From: Carya illinoinensis
Lineage: Eukaryota; Streptophyta; Magnoliopsida; Fagales; Juglandaceae
Direction: 5' to 3'
Assembly: GCF_018687715.1 (NCBI RefSeq)
Contig: NC_056757.1
Location: 8,834,501 to 8,898,500 of the forward strand
DNA: 64,000 nt
Notes under the pieces: generated by a model
Database searches by the model: none
Told to the model about the DNA's origin: nothing
What the model saw: the letters and a program-made list of their open reading frames with translations, nothing else
Made by a program: the position numbers and the translations under genes
Part shown: positions 26,201 through 38,200 of the stretch, one piece after another
Position numbering within the stretch: the first letter of the stretch is position 1
How the letters are laid out: each line of letters starts with the position of its first letter

Positions 26201-29200
26201 TGCATACGTCTTGTGTACATAGGCTTCGCCTATTTTGTTCGTATCAGTAAAATTGTCTTCTTACTTATCTAAGAAAAAAAGGTGCATGAACCACACAAGG
26301 TGGGGTGTGGTAGCACATAAGAAGAGGATGGGGGTTTTGTCTAGACAGACATATTGATTTGAAGTGGGTGATGGATCAAGAGCCAAATTTTGGGATAATC
26401 CATGATATGGAGATAGGAGCCTCAAAACATCCTTCCAGTAGTGTTTGAGGTTAAGCGGGTGAAGGACGCTTTAGTATCTGACCTCTTGAAATTCTTTAAT
26501 AGGTAGATCCTCTTAATGGAATGTTGTCTCTTTTATAGCAGCACAAGATTGGGAAGTAAATACCATTAGAGTTCTTTACAATACTGTCTTCTACAAGATT
26601 TACAGTTAGTAATGCGGATAAGGTTCATTGTTCGATCAATTTGTCAAGTTCTAACCATCCAAGGAACTAATGCAATTTCGTGGAGGAACATTGGATTACT
26701 GAGGCACCCCTTAAAGCATCCTTTGTTATCTAAATATCGTTCTTAAGAAGATTCTCACTATAGATAACCTATGAAAATGCAGAATATCTATGATGGATTG
26801 GGGCTGCATGTGCAAGAACTGGGAAATGGTAGAACATTTGCTACTTCAGTGTGAGGTAGGAACTTGTGGAACTTCTTTGCTAGAGTAGGATTAGCATGGG
26901 TAATGCCTAGAAGGTTGGTGGATTTTCTAGCAGGTTGGAGGGCCCTAAAGTTGCAGCAATATGGAAGATGGCTCCCATATGTCTGTTGTAGTGCATTTGG
27001 GGGGAGAAGAATGGTAGAAGTGTTTGAAGAGCAGAGAATGGATGAACTTGAAGTTTTCTTATCAACACCTTGTTTCTTTGGAAGGTCAAGACAGATTTTA
27101 GTAGCGTTTATGAATTACTTGTATGGGTTGTAAATCCTAGATGGATGTTTATCTTGTTTACATCTTGTGTAATTGGGCCAGGCCTATTGGTATCAATTAT
27201 TGATTCATAAAACTTATTTATTACTTATCAAAAGAAAAATATTGCTGATTGTAAGAATGTATGAGTAGCAGAAAACATGCAAATCCGAAATGGAACAACT
27301 CAATGCGATATCCTTTTTACAAAAGTTGTGTTAAAAGAGAAAGTATTTGGTGTTGGCTACCAATTTGGTTACCAATGAATTCGTATTGATTGAATTGAAA
27401 ATTACAAGATGTCTTATCCTAACATATATACAAAAGCTAAGACAGAAAATTGAATCTGTACAAGATATTGGAAACCGAATCAATAGACGGCAGCTATCTA
27501 CTCCTTATAATTTGCATTTCAGACTCCAAAGAAGCAAGCGGCTCCTCTAGTTTTCTTGCAAATTAGGGGCTTTTCTTTCCAAATAAAGCAAAGTCAAACT
27601 GAGTTATAGGGAACAACAACATGCAGCTCTGATCCACAATTTGCACCTCCTGATTTTCTTCTAGTTTTCTCAATAAGTTGTGCAAGATTGGGAGGGGGAT
27701 TTGGTTTCCTCTTCTTTTAGATATTATACATTTTCAAGATAATACAAGGAGGTGTGTTTAGTATATGGAGGATCCCATCCTAGGGACACAAGTTTGAAGT
27801 GAGATCATAGTATAAGGTTTTTTTGCTGGACAACCCGGGAGTGAGGAAGTGAAATGTCATTGTGGTGAATTGCTGTAGTATGTGTAATTAGAATGGGGAC
27901 TCCATTGAACTTCATCATTGTGAAGTAGTGAGAGACTTATGGTGTTTGCTATTCAAGGAGTTTGGTATCAGATCGACTGGCTGATGCTAGAACAGTGACA
28001 TGGTCATGAATTTGGGAGGATAGATGCTTAATTTAGTGTATTTTGAGAGAGTGGAATGCAGGGAGCTTTGGAAACTAGTAGCCTCAACTCCCTTTATACA
28101 TTTATAGCAGCTCTTGATACTTTTTTTTTTTTTTTTTTCTAGCTTTTCAGATTGTTTTAATTGGTTTTTTCCTTTTTATTCTGAATAGAGGTTCCTTTGT
28201 ATACTTCTTGTGTACTAGGGCCGTGTACCTTTGTGCTTTTTAATAGGATTGCATTGCTTATAAAAAAAAAAAGTTCTATTGACTCTTTTTTTCCCTTAAT
28301 TTCTCACTTTTTTTAAAGATTATTGTTTCTTGTTCAACTTGTAGTCGTACGGGTGCACAAAGTTTTGAAAAGGAAGGGAGTATCATGGAAATCTGGTCAA
28401 AAAATAAAAATTCTGAAGGGAGCATGTGCTGGATGCCATAAGAACAATGTCTATGCGGAACTGGAATACTTCCTGCTTGAAGGATTCCAAGGGGATGCTG
28501 GCGGTAAGCGATTTCTTTGACAGCATAAGGTCGTCGAATTTAACAATGACGGTTCAAAACTAACTGCCATGTTCTTTCCATTTTTCTGACCCCTTGCTTG
28601 CCCCCAGTGTTCAAAGGGGTGTCTGGAGACAAGGGGGAAAAAAAGGGGATCCTATAAACGTGTGTTTGACCAGGTTTTTTATTTCAGTAGTTCAAAACTA
28701 ACTGACTAACTTTCATGTTTTTGCCCTCAGTAAAATTGTCTTTTCATGTATTTTAAGGTTATCAGAGTCTGACTGGTAGAATTATTTAGGCCCATAATAA
28801 CTTAACCAATATTTTTTTGTTCCTTTTCAATAGGGGAAGCTCGAATTATATGTAGGTATGTTTCTTGTGCCTATTCTTCTGTAAAAAAATCTTTGTACTG
28901 TGTGCACATCCTTGAAAATCATTTTCGCAGTGATACTGTTTCTTTTGGGTACAAGGCCCCTAGGCATCCCAGATGACAACGGTTCCATCGTTGCATTTAA
29001 CCATGGGGATGCCAGTTTTAATATTTGTGGCTCTTTGTCCCTGCCTATCAACGTGATTGATTCTGGAAAGGTTTGCCATTCCTTCGTCGGTTATCCATTC
29101 TCAAGTCTTTCCTGATTTTAATGAATTTGAATGATTTTCCTAATCTGAGCTGTTCAAATCAGTGCCTAGCTATTGGAAGTATCGAGTGGAATTGCCAAGT

Positions 29201-32200
29201 TGATAAACAACATCTGAAATCTCATTCAATAATTGATCTGCTCAGTGTTAAACAATGTCAAGAGCTGGAGATTGATGGGGTATTTATTTACTTCTCTCTC
29301 CTTATATATATTGGAACATAGTTGGTTTTAGTGTCCTCAGTTCTCTTTGTTTGGTTTTGTGAAGAGTAGAACATCAAAAATATATATGAAAACTTACAAA
29401 AAACCAAAAAAAATGAGAAATGATATTTGCAGTCATAAAATGGGCAAGTATCGCACACTTGTTTTGAAAAAATGAGTAAATATGGAATTCACATGAAAAA
29501 ATTAAATTTTTAATGGTAAACCCCACTATTTTTCGAAAAGATTGTGCGGCGCTTGCACAAGTCATGATATCTAACATTACTAAAAAAAACATATGTGCAA
29601 ACTAAGTTTTCAGAATAGTTGAATTTTTTATTTTCCAAATTTCACTATGTTCAAAATTAAAGCATTTTCAAATACTGATTTGTATAATCCTCTACTTTAT
29701 TCAGGCACCGCCTGTTGATGGTCTAGTTCATGCTGGACAAGTTCCTCCGACAAAGATTGTGGCTGTTGTACGGCCTGCCAATTTTGTTTCTTCTAGCATT
29801 TCAAAGAGCTTGGACCAGAATTCTATTGTCAAGAGTAATTTAGAAATGTCAATGGAGATTAAATTTAGAGAAGAAGCTGAGGATCTTCGAGATGTGTGCC
29901 ATATTTATTCAAGGCGTGTAACACCTTCATCTCACCATATTTATTCAAAGCGGATAACACCTTCATCACGTAAAGGATTTCATGGTTTATATATCTTTCC
30001 ATTGGGTTCCAAGTTTCCAGATTTATTTCAAAAAGCTGGTGTTTATACGTTTTCATTCTACGTTGTAAGTAATACAAGGGTACCATTTTCATGTCTTCTC
30101 TTTTGTAGGATATTATACAGTGTTAGATCTTAGTGTAATCGTGTATGCTGATACAATGGGATTTTGTTCATCAGGACGAGTTAACTTGTAATAATTTTGA
30201 CAAAGAAGTGCTAGTTAAGGCATCTTCTAAGGTGGGAAAGTGGGATCTTTTGAGTGATGAACAGAGTCCACCACTTAGCGTGAGGTATGACAGCTTTTAT
30301 TTTTTGAGTTAATTAACCCTTTTTTTTAGATATTTCTTATGGCACCAGGTGATTCATAAATGTCCATGTAAGGTGTTGTAACATGAATAACTCCTTAGTT
30401 GGAAAGCCATATTTTGATCTTGTGAGTTTTTTCCGTAGACATCTATTGTTTTGTCTGTATCTAAAGCTTGATGTTGTATTTTACAACTTCCACTTATAAT
30501 TTATTACTTTCTTTTCTCATTTATGACCTTGTTGGATAGGGTCGGTTCTTGTTTTCCACCTCTCTGTTTGACATGTAATGACATCTATGGCAATCGAATT
30601 CCTTTTACATCAACACCAGAAGTGATGATCAAACTTCAGACAATCAAGGGTGTCCTTGTCGATGTAGAGAAAATGAGGATCGAACTGTCACCCAATAAAT
30701 TCACTCTCAAAGTTGAGGTATGGTACACGTTAACATCATCTTGCCCTTTGAAGGCATTGCACTAAATATTCTTGTAAATGTAGGTATGTTTTCAGTTAAT
30801 ATCTTGTTGGGGTGATAATGTTGCAGGATATACTGATTGAAAGCAATGAGTTAGACAAGATCCGGCCAAATTATGAAGCAACTCTGGTGATATGCTCTAG
30901 GGATAAATTGTACTCCGTCTCATTTCCGTGTCAAGGTATCTACCAGTCCAATTTTAGATAGCCCCATTTGAACAGGTAGGAGGTTTAAATTTTCTCTTTC
31001 TTCTGCTAAATTAATAATTCTATGTATGTTTTTGTTTGGATTAGTTTACCCTGGATCTTTACAATTTGTCAAGGCCCGACCACCAATATTGGATAGCCAA
31101 CTACTTCCAGGCTGTATTATCAAGGAGCTCGTATTAGAGGTATGTATGGAAGAATTTCTTGTGTTTTCATGATCAGAATTGCATGCATGTTTCTTTGACA
31201 ACCTGAAGATGTTATTCAGCTATTAGTTGAATAGGAATTCTGTTTGTTTAAATAACAATGCAATTCAAAATTTAATATCTTCTATATTGTGAAGATGGCT
31301 GAAGTGGTACATAAAATAAAATAAAATAAATTAAATTAAATTAAAAAAATAAAATAAAAAATAGAATAGGCTGCCTAGTGTTGCTGTTTCCTTTTGTTGG
31401 CGTTATCAAAGTATTGTTTTTTTTATTGATTTTCTCCAATAAAATCAAAACATAGCAGCCTTCAACCTTGAGTAGAAAAAAGTCTTAATTAAATGTCTAT
31501 CTCACACAAACGCATTGCAACTCTCTTGATTCCTCATATATGGTACACACACATGATTAGTATGAAGTTAATTAGGCATGCATTCTCTGTCTCTCTCTCA
31601 CAGCAGGTTTTAGTAATATGTGAAATGTATCGTGAAACAACTCTAAAGAGTTTGCACAGTAAATCAATGTATCTCTATCTACTCTATTCTTGAATGTTTT
31701 GCATGAACTGCTTTTCCTACATAAATCATGGCATTTATAAATCTATCCTGGAAGTCAAAAATAGGATGTATCATGACTTAGGTACGTAGACAGGGGCATC
31801 CAACAATAGATCGTACATGCATAATATTCTTGGAAAAGACATGACGTTTATAGTACTAAGTACATGAAAATATGATTATGCTACTTACCTTGTAATACTA
31901 ATCCAATATTCCCGGCGATTAAAATTTGTTAATTTTTATTCAAGTTTACATTTCTAATAAAAAATGCACTTCATAACTCGAACAAGAAATACTCGAATGA
32001 CCTATATTTCCATGAAGCATAAAACCTTATAACCCTCAAATATCATCATTCCTCACATTATTTATACCAATAATTACACGATTAAACCCTAGAAGTATTA
32101 TAACACCCAAACATCAAATTTCTCTCCATTTTTATCATAAAACATATCATCATAGAATAAAAGGATAAATGATGAATAAACCCCTGTGCCGTACCCGGTT

Positions 32201-35200
32201 TGAGATTCCCTTGTGCAATTTCTTTATGATGAAGGGGGTTAATTCTAAACTGTGATAGCACATCCAGGGGATTAATTCTAAACTTGTGATATGGTGTTAA
32301 TCCTAAAAAAAAAATTGCACAAGGACCTAATCTCAATTTGGGTAAAGAACATGGGGTTATTGGTCATTAATCCCAATAATGAACACTAGAATAATTCCAT
32401 TGCAATGACGACCTAACTTCAATTTCCCGACATCTCGTAATACAATTAACCTCAAAATGGTCTATCCTTCTATGGGCCCGAACTCACATAAATCCATGTA
32501 CAGCACTTAGATCCATAACACCTACAGGCCCAAGCCCATGACCCATTTAAATTGGATAACCCGTAGTAGTTAGCAATGCCAACCTGGTACCATAAGAGCA
32601 TTCTCATTGGAATAGCCGAAGCCAAACCCTTGTTTTAGCTAATATGGGATGAATTTGGCTTTAGCTATTCCATTCACATCAAATCCCTACATTAGATTAT
32701 CCATTGATTCATTATATAATAATAAAATAATATTAATTTAATTTATTTAATTTATTTAATTTTATCATATTTTACCACTTTGCGATTATATGTTAATTAG
32801 TAATCATATTCTAATTAAATTATTGGTTTAAAAAAATCATATTTTCAATGTTCATTTAATGCTAATAACCATAAATGTCTAATTAAACACATCTAAAATT
32901 CTATATAAATGTCTTAATTACAAATGAAATTTCTATTTTTCCCATTCAACAATATTTTTTTGCCAAACTTTCTTCTATCCAACAATCATATCAATCCATC
33001 CAACTATCTGTACTTACTAATACACTGCATTTGCATAAATCTCCACTTGAAAAAAAATCTGCACTTTCTACTAAAATGCACTACTAATTTGCACTTACTA
33101 CATAAATCTGCACTACTAAAAAAATTCTGCATAAATCTGCATTACTAATAAAAGTGCACATAAATCTGCACCTGAGAAAACAATAAAATATTGATTTGAT
33201 GTAGAAACAGTATAAGTCAAATATGACTGTTTTGGATATCCTGTAGCTAAAATTAACTGTAGACACATTTTGGCTAATTTAGTCCATTTTTTGTCCCTAC
33301 TAGTCATTTGAAGCATTTTATTTACATATGGCTATTCCAATGAGAATGCTAGAGAGAGATAGAGAGCTTACTGAGCGGTGGTCTGCGAGTGCTCTAGTGG
33401 TGGTGCGGGAGTGCGCTAGTGGTGGTGAAAGACTGGGCAGTGGCAACTTGAACATAGCATCGTGGCTGGGCACGTTGGGGCATGTTGGAGCAAGGGAAGA
33501 GGTCTTGCATGGCTGGTTGGAGTCCAGCGGTGCATTTGCCAACAGTTTCATGCATGGGATGGTTTAGGTGGGGCTTGAGCTTCACTTGTTTTTCATTGGT
33601 GTAGTAGTGGCTGCGAGGCAGTGGCTTTTGGCTGCGAGGGACAGCACATAGGGCCACATATGGTGGAACCCATACGTTTCGGTTTGTGTAAAGAGGAGGG
33701 TGGCCGCAACTTGGTGGCTTTTGCTTTGGTTGGTCTGGGTGGCGTTCATGGTGGAGGACGTGCAGGGACTGGTTTGGATGTTTTCTGGTCAATGGTGGCT
33801 AGCGGCAACGTGCGAGGATGTGGCGGAGCAAAAACCGTGAAGTGCCCGCAGAGGTTTCTTGGTTGTTCCGTTGGTGCTAACATGGTGGTTCGTGGGTGTG
33901 ATCATGCTGGGTTGGCGGTATGGTGCAGCTGGTACACAGCTGATCAGAACATGAAGGCATGGATGTTTCACTTGATGCATGGGAATAACGTGCGGGTTGA
34001 TGCGTTTATAGGTTGTTGGATGTATGTCTTGGGTCTCACGGGTCATGGGTGATGGACACTGGTGGTCTTACTTCGGGGTTTTTAGGGCTATGGGCTTAAT
34101 AAATGGATTGGGTGACTTTATGGGATCTAAACAAACTCTTGGGCTTGCCCATATCTTCGTGGGTTAAGTATTTAATAAATTCCAATGGGTCTCGGATACA
34201 AATATGCCCAACTAGTCTAATGAATACTTTTTGGTTTTCAAATAATTTCTTGGGCCTATTGTCCAATAACTTTAGGCCCACTTGCTCTAAAAATATTAAA
34301 TTGGCTCTAATCCACTTAGAGCATTCAGAGCATTCACATTGGTATCTGGATATGCATATGCAAAATTAACTCTTTTACATATCCACTTTGTCATTTCAAC
34401 AAAACTCCCACATTGGCTTATGCATATTTAAAACAAAATAATAATAAAATATTATCATTTTAATATTTTTTTTTTTGCCTAATATTAATTTTTTTACCTT
34501 GCAATTTCCATGTACTGGTTTGTACATGCAATCAGTACCCAGTACATAGATAATATCCATTAAAACCGAACCTGTCAATGAAATAATATAGACTATGTGC
34601 TGCATCCATACCACCCTTTCATGCATCCAAATTTCCAGCATTCTATATATAATAATTTCTGACTAATATCAACTTCAGATTACATTTGACTAATATCAAC
34701 TTCAGAATTTACATGTGACTAATTCTATGTATCAAAATCAACTTAATACAAGTTGCAAAAAGTTGATTTTTATACAAATTCAGCAACCAACAAATTCAGC
34801 ATATATGAAATTCAGCAACCAGAAAATAACTGCACGCCCAGCACCCTCAGCAGCTCCAGCACCCTTCAGCAGCTCCAGCACCCTCCAGCACCCTTCAGCA
34901 GTAACAAAAACAGCCTTGCCATTGGGTCCTCCAGCGGCTCCAGCACCAACAAGTAGCAAGCAATACAACAATATCCCACCCAAAACAAAATTCATCCAAC
35001 AAAATGTTCCCACCCACCACCAACCACCAACAAAACAATCTCCCCATAAAGAGAGGTACAAAACAGCACATATTACAAAAAACAAGGCCAAAATTCATAT
35101 TAAGCAAGGTCAACAGTTTACAAAATTCAGATTAAGCAATTATTGCCATTTAGTTTTGTCTCTCTATATATCTATATCTTTGAAACATCTTGATATTCAA

Positions 35201-38200
35201 CATGGGAGAAGCTCAGGAAGTGCAGCTCCACATCATGAGTAAGTGTTCAAGCAGAACCAAAAGACAATGCCATACAAAGAGAATTACTTCCATTAATGCA
35301 TCATCGATTTTAATCCCTCTCCCTTTCGCTCTGTGTCTCTCTCTATAACGATTCATTATATTCAATCTCAATTTAATGTCAACAATCCCAAAAGAAGAGC
35401 AAAAGGTTTCAGGAAAAGCACTAGGCAGGGAGCACAAGCACGACAATGATTCTCACTAACATCTACAGATTATGGCACTGTCTACCATTTAAACAATCTC
35501 CAATCAAGAAAAGCACTAAAACAGAGTTCAGAACATGCTTCAAAGTTTTATTTTTTTATGATTTTCTGTTTCATTGCCTAGATACACAGACAATTTCATA
35601 AACATCAACCTATCGATGGCTCCTAAAATCAGAAACCTCTCGTACACAGGGAATCATCACGGTTTCATTGCCTATTTTCTGTTTAAACTCTTTCTAGAAA
35701 TAATAGTGGGCAAGAACAGAAACCTATCGATGGCTCCTGATCTGAAATGTACAAACCCTAATCTAAAACCAAGAAAAACATGAAATGAAGAAATGGCAAC
35801 AGCAGAACACAAGAACACTTTCACTAATCTAAAACCCTAACCGAAACCGTGAAGAGAAACAGAGAAATCATACCTGAAATAGAAGAAATTTCAGCAAACC
35901 AGCAACCGGGATGATTCACTTCAGTAGTTGCAAGCTCCGTCGACAACCGTCGCCTTAGAGAGGTGCACGGATTCTCTTCTTCCGGTGGGGTTGTTTGGGT
36001 CGAGAGAGGGATGGAGATTTGGAGGGGAGAAACCGTGTGGAGAGCTCTGCTTCGAGAGAAATAATCCCTTGGGGGGGGGGTTTCGAGGAGAGAGAGAAAT
36101 AATACCGCTTGGGGGGGTTTCGGGGAGAGAGAGTGTGGGAGGAGAGAGAAATAACTACTAAAATATAATTTGGAGACAAAATAGTGGATATGGAAAGTTG
36201 TAAATCTACTGTTTATAGTTAGCTAAAATTTTGGAAATGAAGAATCCAATGTGGGTCGGTTTTATGCTAATATTATGTAAAATTGGCTTTGCATATGTGG
36301 ATGCATAGGCCAATGTGAATGCCCTTATTGAGCTAAAAACAATTCCATAATAAATTTTGGGTCCATTGCCAATTCAAAATTATCCCATTAACCTCAATTG
36401 TGCTTCTAAAAAATATAGGCCCACTAAAAAATTGGGCTTCTCTAAACCTCAGGGAGCCTTAAAATAAGCTCATGGGCCTATGTGCCCAATTAAAAATTCT
36501 TAGGCAACTCAAAAATCTATTTCCCGTGTACTTGTCCAAAATGACCAATTAAGCTAATTCAAGACCAATAAAATTATCCTTATTCTAACCTTAAAAATAT
36601 TGGCCCAAGTTGTTACGTACCACATTTGGAGGCATCTTTGCAACTTCATGGAAGTTGATGGAACCCTCTATGGGTCATGGACTTGTTGACTTCTTGTTAT
36701 CAAGAACTTTTGTTAATGAGATCGCAATATGCAATGTAATGAGTGTGCAATGAACTTCTTTCGTTTATTCTATTATATAATACATCAAACGAAGGAAGAT
36801 AATTTTTTTTGTCAAATGTCTGTAAAATAGTACACCAATACCTATTTCACTTGCTTTCTCGATTTTTTTTCTTTTTATTTTCATCGAAATGAGCTACCTT
36901 GTTTCATATGCACTCAAAAGTATATGATATGTATGGTATATTTTATTGAACCTGTACATGGCTGAAGCACATGATTTTATAATCTTCGATGAAAATAACA
37001 TGTTCTTAAATTTGTTTTAGCATGCTTCTATTTGCCATAACCTACACTACATGTCATTCATTACATGTTCTTAAACAGTAACTTGTTTTGAAGTTTTATG
37101 ACATATCATTTTCTAATGTATCATTCCATTAGATGGCATAATCATCTTAGATATCTACACATAATCAATCTTACTCAATGGTTGTAAGACAATAATAACT
37201 TGTATTCTGCTGTATCTCGAAATTTATTTTTGCTCACAAGCATCGTAAGTCTATCTATTTTACTTCAGATGTTTGATGCATATGATAATCATATCTCACA
37301 AGGCTTGGAAGTTGAATTAGCTGTGGAAGGATTTTGCATGCAAGATCAAATAGGTTCAAAGCGTAAGGTCAGGTTCCTTTCTATTTTCTGGTGTGTTATT
37401 CTCATCCTGAGCATAGTAAGTAATTAGTTGGGAATCAGGCTCAACAAGTTGAAAGTTGATCCTAGTGGTAGTAAGATTTATTTCCATAACTAGAGATATT
37501 TTATGTGTAGGTTGATGATAACGGATGCATTGACCTTAGTGGCCTTCTGAAAGTAACAGCAGGCTATGGACGTAAAGGTATTCTTTTGCAGTTGCCTCTT
37601 TCATGCTTCTGGTATTGTGAAACTTGTTTGGGAGAAAGAAGTTCGTGCAATCAAGAAAGAAGAGAAAAGATAGGGGAAAACTTAGGACTCCATGCTTAGT
37701 TCTTTTCCAGAAGTGGCAAAGAAAGTTATCTGTTTGAATTTTTTTCTCGCACTTACTAGTACTTCCGGTTTTTAAAGAATCTTCTTCCCAATCGTGTAGC
37801 ATGCTTTGTTTACAGTATAAGTGGCATCATCGTCAGCGATAGCAAATGATGTGTACCAAGTATATTCTAGTTCAATGATACTAATTGACCATATTGTCAG
37901 TGAATTATGGTTTAACTTATTGTATCTGCCTTGCCCTGCAGTTTTGCTCTCTGTTCTGTCTGGCCATGAAGTTGTTTTCAAGCAAGAGTTTCAAACTCAA
38001 AAACAGGAGATGCAGATTACATCTGGGGTTAGTAATGCCTTATGTCCTGTCTGGCCATGAAGTTGCGTATGTTTGTTAGTTTTTTTCTTTTATTAATAAG
38101 AATGTTGGCAAAGCCAATTATCAAAAAAAAAAAAAAAAAGGTTGAGAAAGCCCAAGTACGCAGGACATATATACAAGAGGAGAAACATAGTTAAAGAGAA

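Larger units (their letters stand above)
31490..36615. mobile_element. Degenerate LTR-like insertion with nested MITEs in intron 27
   Basis: The 6.1 kb intron 27 (31,140-37,268) is mostly repeat-derived. Non-coding sequence rich in GGCCCA/TGGGCC motifs flanks two nested elements (32,596-33,351 and 34,327-36,326). Text such as TTACCTTGTAATACTAATCC on the left and AAAAATATTGGCCCAAGTTGTTACG on the right is LTR-like, but no TG...CA pair or target duplication could be fixed. 33,352-34,320 is unusually GC-rich with several open frames and no recognised motif. Confidence 0.35.

Noticed and set aside
28930..28955. Exon 21 starting at the acceptor TTTCGCAG (28,930)
   Set aside because: That start leads to an in-frame stop within 16 codons; the acceptor GTACAAG at 28,955 joins in phase and continues the family-like reading.
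29374..29592. Minus-strand 72-residue open frame
   Set aside because: It lies in intron 22 of the GMI1-like gene, is AT-driven and Phe-rich, and has no recognisable motif.
33621..34052. 143-residue plus-strand open frame in intron 27
   Set aside because: It is in a GC-rich repeat-derived stretch where both strands are open, has no recognisable domain and lies within an intron full of transposons.
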